64,000 bases of DNA from Dokdonella sp. (lineage in GTDB: Bacteria; Pseudomonadota; Gammaproteobacteria; Xanthomonadales; Rhodanobacteraceae). The stretch lies in the NCBI RefSeq assembly GCF_019634845.1, contig NZ_JAHCAQ010000005.1, positions 62,001 to 126,000 of the forward strand, written 5' to 3'. The notes below the pieces were generated by a model. That model saw only the letters and a program-made list of their open reading frames with translations. It was not told the origin of the DNA and ran no database searches. Shown piece after piece: positions 24,836-34,593 of this stretch. Position numbers and translations under genes: made by a program. Within the stretch, counting starts at the first letter, position 1. Each line of letters opens with the position of its first letter.

Positions 24836-26452
24836 TCAGTGCTTGCGGCGATGCAGGCGCGCGAGGCCGGCGGCGCTGACGTGGCGACCGGGCACGGTCA
24901 CGGTTGGCGTATCGGTGCCATCAATGCTGACGTCGTCGATGAACGTGCTGCCATCGGCCGCGCCGCCACCGGGGTAGTCGTACTGGAAACGCAGCACATG
25001 CGCGCCGCCATCGGCAAACGCGGCGATGTCGATCGAGTGCAACCCATAGGCGTCATCGGCGGTGATCGCCGACAGGTCGGTGGTCTCGACCGCGGTGCCG
25101 TCGATCGACACGGTGAGATTGGCCACCTGGTCGGGCAGCTCGACCGCATAGCGCCAGTAGTTGAGGTAGCGTGGCGCACCCGCCGGGATCGTCACCGTCT
25201 GCTCGATGTGCTGCGTATAGAGATTGTCGCCACCCCAGCCTCCGAACCAGGTCGTGTATACGCCGCCGTGGGTCGGGTAGCCGCCGGCAACGAAGAACGT
25301 GCTGGAATCATCGTTGCTGTCGAACGCGGTCCAGTATGGATTGGGGCCGAAGCTCGTGGTGGTGGCCTCGAAGCCGCCATCGGCGACCACTGGACCGGGA
25401 TCGAAGCCATTGACGAAGATCCGGTCGGGCGGCCCGTTGGCGCCATCGACCACGAACGACACCGTGTCGGTGGCGCCGATGACCCAGCCGGCCAGCTTGC
25501 TGCCGTCGCCCGAGACGGCGGTCAGGCCTCCCTGCAGCGGCAGCGGCAACTCGGGCGGCAAGGCGACCGCGCGGTCGGACAGGTAGTCGGCCAACGCCTG
25601 TGCGCCGCCGGCCTCGGTCCAGATCAGCAACGCGCGCGGCGGGCTGTCGAAGAAGCCGCTGGCACCGACGATGGTGTTGCCATCGTCGCTCACGCCGAAT
25701 GCGAACGGCATGCCGGGGATCAACGTGAGTTCACCGCTGGCGACGTTGAGACGCCAGCCGCTGCCGACCGCCCACTGGCCGTTGCCACTGACGCCGGTGG
25801 CCTCATCGAGCGCATTGCCGCTGCCGTCGTGCACATAGGTCGGCACGCGGTCGACCCAAATCACGCCGCGGCGGAAACCGTCATCCGGGTCGTCGTTCCA
25901 GCCTCCCACCACGCGCCCGTCGGCACTGATCGCGTTGGCGCGCGAGGCCGAGGTGGGGCTGTCGACCGGCAACGTGACGAGGCCATCGACCGGCGAGTGG
26001 TAGTAGGCGCGGGCCACGGAATAGTCACTGCTGAAGGCAAGCCCGACCGCCGTGCCGTCGTCGGCCACGTCGTAGACGTTGGCATTGTCGGTATCGGCCG
26101 GCAGCGGCAACTGGGTTGGCGTGGTCGAACCCACCGCCAGCAGTGCCGGCAGGTCATGTCCGCCATTGTCGATGCCGCCATCGTTGGACCAGGCACCCGA
26201 CAGCGTGCCGGTATTGTTGATGCCGTTGGCGTAGACCAGCTCGCTCAGCAGTTCCTCGTTGCCGGTGGCCGCGGTCCAGCGCAATCCGCCCTGACCGAAG
26301 ACGTAGGCGACGAGGTAGTCGCCGTTCTGCGAGAACTTGGTGGCCTGGGCACCGGGCGTCTGCAGGACCGTGATCGACGGGCTGGCGACGCTGGCGCCGC
26401 TGGTGGTGGCAAGAACCGCCACGAGGATCGCGGCGAGCGGGGCAAAGCGCAT
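24836..26452 (-). CDS. Secreted HAF-repeat protein with C-terminal beta-sandwich-like domain
   Basis: A 538-residue exported protein of unknown role. A signal peptide (about 1-23) is followed by a region of HAF-like repeats (about 60-330), each with an Asn/Asp-Gly core such as VYDVADDGTAVG, ANAISADGRVVGG, FGVSDDGNTIVG and TAVSGDGSKLAGW. These probably form a beta-propeller. Then comes the motif DRIFVNGFD (25400-25426 in DNA), and after it a Trp/Tyr/Gly-rich domain of about 170 residues reminiscent of carbohydrate-binding beta-sandwiches, ending in a basic tail. The IF-x-x-GF-D/E motif is frequent in secreted proteins of Rhodanobacteraceae as I recall them. ATG 26452 begins the signal peptide. 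Confidence 0.8.
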   Translation of the reverse strand: MRFAPLAAILVAVLATTSGASVASPSITVLQTPGAQATKFSQNGDYLVAYVFGQGGLRWTAATGNEELLSELVYANGINNTGTLSGAWSNDGGIDNGGHDLPALLAVGSTTPTQLPLPADTDNANVYDVADDGTAVGLAFSSDYSVARAYYHSPVDGLVTLPVDSPTSASRANAISADGRVVGGWNDDPDDGFRRGVIWVDRVPTYVHDGSGNALDEATGVSGNGQWAVGSGWRLNVASGELTLIPGMPFAFGVSDDGNTIVGASGFFDSPPRALLIWTEAGGAQALADYLSDRAVALPPELPLPLQGGLTAVSGDGSKLAGWVIGATDTVSFVVDGANGPPDRIFVNGFDPGPVVADGGFEATTTSFGPNPYWTAFDSNDDSSTFFVAGGYPTHGGVYTTWFGGWGGDNLYTQHIEQTVTIPAGAPRYLNYWRYAVELPDQVANLTVSIDGTAVETTDLSAITADDAYGLHSIDIAAFADGGAHVLRFQYDYPGGGAADGSTFIDDVSIDGTDTPTVTVPGRHVSAAGLARLHRRKH

Positions 26453-26656
26453 GGTTGGGGCTCCGGAGGTGGCGGGGGCCGGCTTGCGGACGCCGGGTCC
26501 GTCGGCCTCGCGCCGGGCGCGAGACAGCGACCCGGCAGCTTGGCGCGGTCGCGGCAAAAAGCAATTCGCGCCGCGTTCGCGCGGCATTCCGGCAACGTTT
26601 CGATGCGATGACGTTGTGATGAAACAAGGTCTTGCAACCGGTCTGGTCTGCCGGTC

Positions 26657-26694
26657 GACAAACAAGAAAGCCTTCCCCGCGGACGGGGAAGGCT
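26657..26694 (-). terminator. Intrinsic terminator of the MFS transporter gene
   Basis: An 11-bp stem (26669-26679 with 26684-26694) with a CGGA loop. Read on the minus strand it is followed by a U-rich tail (TTCTTGTTTGTC). It lies about 50 bp after the transporter stop. Confidence 0.85.
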
Positions 26695-26707
26695 CGCCAG
26701 AACCGAG

Positions 26708-26733
26708 CGCGCACCGCCAGCTGGCGGTGCGCG
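26708..26733. repeat. Perfect 26-bp palindrome in the 3' end of the MFS transcript
   Basis: Positions 26708-26720 are the exact reverse complement of 26721-26733, with CAGCTG at the centre. In RNA it would form a 10-bp stem with a 6-base loop only about 10 bases after the stop codon and just before the terminator. It may protect the 3' end from exonucleases or be a protein-binding site. Confidence 0.7.
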
Positions 26734-26743
26734 GGGCGCAACG

Positions 26744-28399
26744 TCACCTGGAAATGTCGACGTCCTTGGTTTCGGGCAGGAACAGCAGGCCGACGATGAA
26801 GGTCATCGAAGCCACGATGACCGTGTACCACAGGCCGTAATAGATATCGCCGGTCCAGGCCACCAGCGCAAACGAGATCGAGGGCAGGAAGCCACCGAAC
26901 CAGCCGTTGCCGATGTGATACGGCAGGCTCATCGAGGTGTAGCGGATGCGGGTCGGGAACAGCTCGACCAGCCAGGCCGCGATCGGGCCGTAGACCATCG
27001 TGACGTAGATCACGAGGATCGTCAGCAGAAGCAGCAGCATCGGCCAGTTGACCTGGGCCGGATCGGCCTTGGCCGGGTAGCCGGCGCTGTTGAGTGCTGC
27101 GCTCAGCTCCTTGCTGAACGCGGCCGCCTGGGCCTTGAACGCATCGGCGTCGAGCGCGCCGCCCTCGAATGAATTGACGGTGGTCGCGCCGATCTTGACC
27201 GACGCCACCGTGCCGACTGCCGCCGGCTGATTCGAATAGGGCACGCCGGCCTTGGTGAGCGCGCTCTTGGCGATGTCGCAGGAATCCTTGAAGACCTTCT
27301 TGCCGACCGGGTCGAACTGGAACGCGCAGGTGGCAGGATCGGCCACGACCACCACGGGATTCGCCTGCGCGGCGTGCTCCACGGCCGGATTGCCGTAATG
27401 CGTCAAGCCCTTGAAGATCGGGAAGTAGGTCAACGCCGCAAGCAGGCAGCCGAGCATGATGATCGGTTTGCGTCCGATCCGGTCCGACAGGGCGCCAAAC
27501 ACGACGAAGAACGGCGTGGCGATGAGCAAGGCACCCGCGATCAGCAGGTTGGTCATCACCGGATCGATCTTGAGCGTCTGGCCCAGGAAGAACAGCGAAT
27601 AGAACTGTCCGCCGTACCACACCACGGCCTGACCTGCGGTTGCACCGATCAGGGCGAGGATGACGATCCTGAGGTTGCCCCAACGCCCGAACGATTCGCT
27701 GATCGGCGACTTCGAGCCGCGCCCCTCGGCCTTCATCTGCTGGAACAGCGGCGATTCGTTGAGTTGCAGGCGGATATAGACCGAGATCGCGAGCAGGACG
27801 GCGGAAATCAGGAACGGGACGCGCCAGCCCCAGGTATCGAAGCTTTCGCCGAGCAGCTTGCGGCAGGCCAGGATGACGAGCAGCGACAGGAACAGGCCGA
27901 AGGTCGCGGTGATCTGGATGAAGCTCGTGTAGAAGCCGCGCTTGCCTGGCGGCGCATGCTCGGCCACGTAGGTTGCCGCGCCACCATACTCGCCGCCGAG
28001 CGCGAGGCCCTGCAACAGGCGCAGCACGATAAGGATGATCGGTGCCGCAATGCCGATCGTGGCGTAGCTCGGGATCAGGCCGACCAGGAAGGTCGACGAA
28101 CCCATGATGACGATCGTGACGAGGAAGGTGAACTTGCGCCCGACCATGTCGCCGAGGCGACCGAACACGAGTGCACCGAACGGACGCACGAAGAAGCCGG
28201 CAGCGAAGGCCAGCAGCGCCATGATGAGGCCGCTGGTGGGATTGAGGGCCGAGAAGAACTGCGCCGCGATGTTGCCTGCCAGCGAACCGTACAGGTAGAA
28301 GTCGTACCACTCGAACATCGTGCCCACGCTCGAGGCGATGATCACGCGCTTGTGGCTCGTACTGAGCATGTTCACGGAACCGGGCTTGCTGGTGGCCAT
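26744..28399 (-). CDS. MFS transporter, metabolite:H+ symporter (MHS) type, with large periplasmic loop
   Basis: A 551-residue major facilitator of the MHS/ProP-like group with 12 predicted spans. SSVGTMFEWYDFYLYG and FGRLGDMVGRKFTF near the N-terminus are diagnostic; SDRIGRKPI is the second-half copy. Unusually, about 105 residues are inserted in the outer loop between spans 9 and 10 (about 355-460), with two cysteines (ATCAF and DSCDIA) that could pair in the periplasm. Substrate is not readable, but a porin, acetyl-CoA synthetase and the CrbSR pair next door suggest a short carboxylate such as acetate or propionate. ATG 28399 was chosen at the family start (MATSKPGSV). It is downstream of the porin in the same direction. 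Confidence 0.88.
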   Translation of the reverse strand: MATSKPGSVNMLSTSHKRVIIASSVGTMFEWYDFYLYGSLAGNIAAQFFSALNPTSGLIMALLAFAAGFFVRPFGALVFGRLGDMVGRKFTFLVTIVIMGSSTFLVGLIPSYATIGIAAPIILIVLRLLQGLALGGEYGGAATYVAEHAPPGKRGFYTSFIQITATFGLFLSLLVILACRKLLGESFDTWGWRVPFLISAVLLAISVYIRLQLNESPLFQQMKAEGRGSKSPISESFGRWGNLRIVILALIGATAGQAVVWYGGQFYSLFFLGQTLKIDPVMTNLLIAGALLIATPFFVVFGALSDRIGRKPIIMLGCLLAALTYFPIFKGLTHYGNPAVEHAAQANPVVVVADPATCAFQFDPVGKKVFKDSCDIAKSALTKAGVPYSNQPAAVGTVASVKIGATTVNSFEGGALDADAFKAQAAAFSKELSAALNSAGYPAKADPAQVNWPMLLLLLTILVIYVTMVYGPIAAWLVELFPTRIRYTSMSLPYHIGNGWFGGFLPSISFALVAWTGDIYYGLWYTVIVASMTFIVGLLFLPETKDVDISR

Positions 28400-28526
28400 C
28401 GTGTATCCCCTCTTCGCCGGCGACGCCGCGGCGCCGCACCCCGCCTGGCCCCGCCACGACTGCCGTGGCGAGGCTGCAGGCATGAACCCCGCAGGCGGCG
28501 GGCCAGCGCCGCCGCCGCAGGCATGA

Positions 28527-29924
28527 TCAGAACGTGTACTGCGCGCTCACGCTGACCTGGTTGCCACTGGTCTTGCGCGTGGCACCGGCATTGAGCGAGT
28601 CGAGCCGGTCGTGCAGCCATTCGACGCCAAGCTGGTACGGGCCGCTCGCATAGATCACGCTCAGCGCGGTCTGGCGGCTCTGCAGCAGGCCGGTCGAGCC
28701 ATTGCCGAGCCAGGCGGTCACGTCATCACGGTCGGACTTGGACATGCCGTAGTAGCCGTTGATGCTCCAGTTCTTGGTGAAGTTGTAGCCAACCTGCACG
28801 TAGCCGCCGGTCTCGCCGATGTCGCCGAACTGGGCGAGGTTGCCAAAGATCTCACCCAAGCCGTTGCCGGTGTAGAGCAGGCCCTTGAGGGTCCAGTCGC
28901 CGGGCTTCCACTGACCGCCGATTTCCAGGCCCGTGCTGTCGACACTCGACTTGACCGGCGTCGGCGCGGCGCCATCGACGCCCTTGAGGTCGATCTTGCT
29001 GTAATGGCCCGCCACGTAGGCAACCCAGTTGCTGCCGCTGGCGCGGATGCGCGCCTCGAGCTGCGGCTGGAAGTCGACGTTGCCACCGGTGAGGTAGTTG
29101 ACCGTCGAACCGGGACCGTTCCACGAACCCGAGAACGCGCCGACGTCGAACCGCCACTTGGTGTCGCCACCTTGGCCGAGATCCTGCATCACGACCACGC
29201 CCGGGAAGCGCCAGCCGACGTAGCCGTTGCCGAAGCCGAGCGGAAACGCCACATGGGTGGGCGAGGTGGCGAGGTTGTCGATCGGGAACATGAGATCCCA
29301 TTGCTGGCCGATGCGCACACGCGTGCCGGTACTGGCGTTGGCGATGTCCATGTAGGCCTGGCGCAGCCGCGGCACGGGCTGCTGCTGGCTGTAGGCGCCG
29401 GTGCCGTTGAAGCCACCGAAGAAGTCCATCTCGATGCGGCCACCGCCGCTCCAGGACTCGTTGAACTGGGCGCCGGTGAAATCGAGCCAGAAGCGCGTGT
29501 TGCGGATATCGAAGCCGCTGAGCGTGCCGGTCGAACCCGGAATCGGGAATTGCGCATTCTGACCATTGCCGAACGTGAAGTTGCGGTTCTGGCTGAAGGC
29601 ACTGGCGTTGATGAAGCCATGCAGCGCAACGGAAACACCCTTGGCCGTGCTGAACACGGGCGACTTGGGCTCTTCCTTGGGCGCCGGCGGTGGCGGCGGC
29701 GGCATTGCCGCCTGCTGCTGGGCGACATGGTCGACCGTGCGCTGCTGGGCGCGGATCTCGTCCTTGATCGCAGCCAGTTCGGCTTCCAGTTGCTGGATGC
29801 GCGCCTCGAGCTGCTGCTCTTTGGGCGAATCCTTGGCCTGCACGCCGAGCGGCGCGATGAGCGCGCAGACGATGGCTGCGGACAAGGCGTGGTGCAACCT
29901 GCTGCGAGTTGGTGTTGGCTTCAT
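28527..29924 (-). CDS. Outer membrane porin with N-terminal coiled coil (DcaP-like)
   Basis: A 465-residue outer membrane protein. A signal peptide (about 1-29) precedes a heptad-patterned coiled coil (about 34-75: QLEARIQQLEAELAAIKDEI), a Pro-rich linker, then a barrel of alternating aromatic strands ending in the classic C-terminal phenylalanine (QVSVSAQYTF). Coiled coil plus barrel suggests a trimeric porin of the DcaP type, which in known cases passes dicarboxylates or similar small acids. ATG 29924 follows a perfect GGGAGG site. It is divergent from acs across 152 bp and lies 127 bp upstream of the MFS gene, so the two may form a carboxylate uptake unit across both membranes. Confidence 0.82.
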   Translation of the reverse strand: MKPTPTRSRLHHALSAAIVCALIAPLGVQAKDSPKEQQLEARIQQLEAELAAIKDEIRAQQRTVDHVAQQQAAMPPPPPPAPKEEPKSPVFSTAKGVSVALHGFINASAFSQNRNFTFGNGQNAQFPIPGSTGTLSGFDIRNTRFWLDFTGAQFNESWSGGGRIEMDFFGGFNGTGAYSQQQPVPRLRQAYMDIANASTGTRVRIGQQWDLMFPIDNLATSPTHVAFPLGFGNGYVGWRFPGVVVMQDLGQGGDTKWRFDVGAFSGSWNGPGSTVNYLTGGNVDFQPQLEARIRASGSNWVAYVAGHYSKIDLKGVDGAAPTPVKSSVDSTGLEIGGQWKPGDWTLKGLLYTGNGLGEIFGNLAQFGDIGETGGYVQVGYNFTKNWSINGYYGMSKSDRDDVTAWLGNGSTGLLQSRQTALSVIYASGPYQLGVEWLHDRLDSLNAGATRKTSGNQVSVSAQYTF

Positions 29925-30076
29925 AAGCCCTCCCGATGGTAGTGATGAGGATTTCGCAGCACGCCAAGGTCGGCTATTCGCCATTGGTCGAGGCTACGAC
30001 GAAAGTCGAATGCGGGTTCTGCGCTACGTGGCACACTTGCGAGGCGGATCACCTCCAGTCCAACCAGGAGTCAGCC
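29925..30076. promoter_or_regulatory. Divergent control region between porin and acs
   Basis: Both divergent genes must be transcribed from this 152-bp region. acs has an AGGAG ribosome site at 30066-30070. In Vibrio and Pseudomonas the response regulator CrbR activates acs, so a CrbR site is expected here, but I cannot point to a defined motif. I found no clear sigma-70 pair. Confidence 0.4.
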
Positions 30077-32017
<1,941 letters not shown>

Positions 32018-32047
32018 GATGAAGCCGGCGAGCGGCCAGCGCAGATC

Positions 32048-32085
32048 GGCCGCCACGACGCAGCGCCTCGTGCGTCGCGGTGGCC
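32048..32085. other. Stable hairpin between acs and crbR
   Basis: A 15-bp stem with one mismatch and one G-U pair (32048-32062 with 32071-32085) and an 8-base loop lies 30 bases after acs. There is no U-tract, so it may slow rather than stop transcription, or stabilise the acs mRNA 3' end while allowing read-through to crbR. Confidence 0.5.
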
Positions 32086-32119
32086 GCTGGCGCGCGGCTC
32101 TCTCCCGGCGTCCAGTCCG

Positions 32120-32776
32120 ATGCGCGAAATCCTCATAGCCGACGATCACCCGCTGTTCCGCGACGCGCTCAAGCGCGCGATCCTGACCGCGTGGCCGCAG
32201 GCCCTGATCGGCGAAGCCGCCGACGTCGAGGCGCTGCAGCAACTGGTCGATGCGCATGTCGATGCCGACCTGCTGCTGCTCGACCTGCACATGCCGGGGG
32301 CGAGCGGCTTTTCCGCGCTCGTGCATGTGCGTGCGCAGCACCCGGGACTGCCGATCATCGTCGTGTCGGCGCACGAGGATCGCAGCGCGATCACGCGCTC
32401 GATCGCCCATGGCGCATCGGGCTACATCCCCAAGTCGGCGCCGGTCGACGCCATCGTCGAGGCGATCCGGGCCGTGCTCGCCGGCGGCGTGTGGCTGCCG
32501 ATCGATGCCGTGCCCGGTCCGCTGCGCACGGCCGAGGCCGATGCTGCCGCGCGCATCGCCGAACTCACGCCGCAACAATTCCGCGTGCTGGCGATGATCG
32601 GCGAGGGCCTGCTCAACAAGCAGATCGCCTGGGATCTCGGCGTGTCGGAAGCCACCATCAAGGCCCACATGACCGCCATCATGCGCAAGCTCGGCGTCGG
32701 CAACCGCACCCAGGTCGCACTCGTGGCCAATCAGCTTGCGCTCGACGATGCGGCGCTGTCGCCACCGGCACGCTGA
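32120..32776 (+). CDS. crbR: LuxR-type response regulator CrbR
   Basis: A 218-residue NarL/FixJ-family regulator. The receiver domain (1-120) has the acidic pocket ADDH, the phospho-acceptor aspartate in LLLLDLHMPG and the switch lysine in YIPKS. The C-terminal LuxR helix-turn-helix (about 145-205) shows LTPQQFRVLAMIGEGLLNKQIA and SEATIKAHMTAIMRKLG. Its place directly behind acs, near a kinase fused to a sodium/solute symporter domain, identifies it as the CrbR/ErdR-type regulator of acetate use. It should be phosphorylated by CrbS. The two are separated here by an ABC transporter pair and are on opposite strands. Confidence 0.88.
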   Translation: MREILIADDHPLFRDALKRAILTAWPQALIGEAADVEALQQLVDAHVDADLLLLDLHMPGASGFSALVHVRAQHPGLPIIVVSAHEDRSAITRSIAHGASGYIPKSAPVDAIVEAIRAVLAGGVWLPIDAVPGPLRTAEADAAARIAELTPQQFRVLAMIGEGLLNKQIAWDLGVSEATIKAHMTAIMRKLGVGNRTQVALVANQLALDDAALSPPAR

Positions 32777-32831
32777 CGCAAGGCCGCCGGCACGAGGCTG
32801 AACCTCACCGGCGCGGCACGGTCACAGCCAC

Positions 32832-33773
32832 ATGCCCGCAGCCCCACTCCATGACGGCGCCGCCGCGCTTGCCCTCGCCACGCGCTGCGCGCACGCCGGC
32901 CGGCGCCGCCGGCAGCCGCTCGCCCGCGTGCCGCTGTCGCTCATGCTGGCGCTGGGCGCAGTGGCCACCGCGGCGCTGCTGGCCGGCGTGTGGCCGGCGC
33001 AACTGCGCGCCGCGCTCGTCGTGCTCGACCGGATGCGGTGGCCGCTCGCCCTGCTCGTCGGCGCGGTCGCATGGTCGCGGCTGCGCGCGCTGCGGCAAGG
33101 CTTGCGGCATGCGCACGAACGCGGCTGGCTGGCCGCCGCGCCGATCGCACGGCACGCCCTGCTCGCGCATTGGCGACGCTCCCTCCTCAGGCACGGCCTC
33201 GGCGCCTGCGGCCTCGTGCTGGCCGTGGCGACGCTGTGCGCGCTGCGCTGCGCGCTGGACCTGCGCGCCTTGCTGACGACCGTGGGCATCGCGTGCGCGC
33301 TCGGCGCCGGTGGTGGTTGGCGTCACGGCGCCGCGGCGGTGCCGGCTGCGCCGATGCCGCCGCGCCTGCGCAGCGCGGCAGTCACAACGGCATTCGTGGC
33401 CGATGGCGCGCCGCTGCGCCGCTGGGCCTTCGCCTGCTGGCTGGCCGCCGCGCAGCCACGCCGCGAGGCGCAACTGCTCGCACCGATGCTGCTCGCCCTG
33501 CCGGCGAGCACGGGCTTCGCCAGCGGGCTGCGCCTGCTGGCGGCACTCGTCGTGCTCGTTGCGGCGCAAGGCCTGTTGCGCGCAACCACGACGGCCATCG
33601 GCCAGGCCGCCGGCTTCCTGCGCAGCACGCCGCTGCCGGCGACGCGCTTGGCGTGGCAACTGCTGCCGCGACCGCTGCTCGCCCAAGGCGGCCTGGCCGC
33701 CGCGCTGTGGCTGCTGCCCTGCGCGCTCTGGCTCGGCGCCGCATGCCGGCGGTACGGCATGGGCCGCGCATGA
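32832..33773 (+). CDS. Putative ABC transporter membrane subunit
   Basis: A 313-residue very hydrophobic protein with about six spans (two near the N-terminus at about 35-75, a pair near 120-150, and a C-terminal group from about 205). Sequence is dominated by Ala, Leu and Arg, with no family I recognise. Its stop overlaps the start of an ABC ATPase (ATGA at 33770-33773), which is the main reason for calling it the permease of that transporter. Substrate and direction are unknown. The ATG at 32832 gives a start 55 bp after crbR, so it may be expressed from the same message. Confidence 0.6.
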   Translation: MPAAPLHDGAAALALATRCAHAGRRRRQPLARVPLSLMLALGAVATAALLAGVWPAQLRAALVVLDRMRWPLALLVGAVAWSRLRALRQGLRHAHERGWLAAAPIARHALLAHWRRSLLRHGLGACGLVLAVATLCALRCALDLRALLTTVGIACALGAGGGWRHGAAAVPAAPMPPRLRSAAVTTAFVADGAPLRRWAFACWLAAAQPRREAQLLAPMLLALPASTGFASGLRLLAALVVLVAAQGLLRATTTAIGQAAGFLRSTPLPATRLAWQLLPRPLLAQGGLAAALWLLPCALWLGAACRRYGMGRA

Positions 33774-34510
33774 CAGCCGACGCCCCCGCGCTGCGCCTGC
33801 GTGGCGTCGACGTGCAGCGCGGCGCCCGCCGCGTGTTGCGCGGCGTGGAGCTCGAACTCGCGCGCGGCCACTGGCTCGCCCTGCTCGGCGCCAACGGCAG
33901 CGGCAAGAGCACGCTGCTCGATGCCTGCGTCGGCCGGCTGGTACCGGCGGCAGGCGAGATCGCGATCGCCGGCCATGCGCTGCAGGCGCAGCCGCTGGCG
34001 GCGAAGCGTGCGCTCGGCTACGCGATCGCCGCCGAACTGCTGCCGGAGCTGCTGAGCGCACGCGAATGCCTGCAGGTGCAGGCGCTGGCCAAAGGCCTGG
34101 CCCGGATCGACGCCGAGGTGCTCGAGCTCGCCGACCGCCTTGGCCTGGCGCCGTGGCTCGACACTGCGGTGGCGCTCCTGTCCTACGGCACGCGGCAGAA
34201 GCTCGGCGCGCTGATCGCCCTGCTCGGTGAACCTGCGCTGGTCGTGCTCGACGAGACCTTCAACGGCCTCGATCCGGCCAGCGCCCTGCTGCTCAAGCGG
34301 CACCTGCACGAGCGCGTCGAGACGCGCCGCTGCGCGGTGCTGCTGGCAACCCATGCGCTCGACATCGCCGCGCGCTGGGCCGACCGCGTGGCACTGCTGC
34401 ACGAGGGCCGCATCGCGCATGCCTGGACGCGCGACGAACTGGCCGCGGCGGCGGCCACCGGCCACGACCTCGAGCAGCTGCTGGCAGCGCAGATCGCGCC
34501 GCCCGGCTGA
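33770..34510 (+). CDS. ABC transporter ATP-binding protein
   Basis: A 246-residue ABC ATPase. Walker A is GANGSGKST (about 40-48), the signature is a variant LSYGTRQKLG, and Walker B is ALVVLDETF, followed by the switch histidine in ATHALD. The short form and ATP-domain pattern are those of ABC-2 type exporters. ATG 33770 overlaps the stop of the upstream membrane subunit, so the two are translationally coupled. A longer upstream open frame in the same phase runs antisense-like through the permease gene and is not coding. It converges with crbS 83 bp downstream. Confidence 0.88.
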   Translation: MTADAPALRLRGVDVQRGARRVLRGVELELARGHWLALLGANGSGKSTLLDACVGRLVPAAGEIAIAGHALQAQPLAAKRALGYAIAAELLPELLSARECLQVQALAKGLARIDAEVLELADRLGLAPWLDTAVALLSYGTRQKLGALIALLGEPALVVLDETFNGLDPASALLLKRHLHERVETRRCAVLLATHALDIAARWADRVALLHEGRIAHAWTRDELAAAAATGHDLEQLLAAQIAPPG

Positions 34511-34593
34511 GCCGCGTACGGCCCCGGGTCAGGCGCGGGTTCGGCGTCGGCCAGCGCCGCCATCACGCCGGGACCGGCGGCGGCGCCGTCGTC

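Larger units (their letters stand above)
26453..26743. other. Intergenic region between HAF protein and MFS transporter, with two hairpins
   Basis: No gene is visible. The region contains the MFS terminator and an adjacent palindrome, listed separately. The rest (26453-26650) should hold the promoter of the HAF-repeat gene on the minus strand; I could not identify convincing -35/-10 boxes. Confidence 0.5.

Noticed and set aside
30030..30045. TGGCAC...TTGC upstream of acs, resembling a sigma-54 promoter
   Set aside because: The GG and GC doublets are only 7 bp apart instead of 10, so the spacing rules out a functional -24/-12 element.
32990..33769. Upstream in-frame extension of the ABC ATPase
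   Set aside because: It overlaps the membrane subunit in another frame and reads as Arg/Ala-rich sequence; the ATGA overlap gives a better start.
34511..34593. Possible terminator between the convergent ABC ATPase and crbS genes
   Set aside because: GC-rich with partial self-complementarity but no clean stem or T-run.
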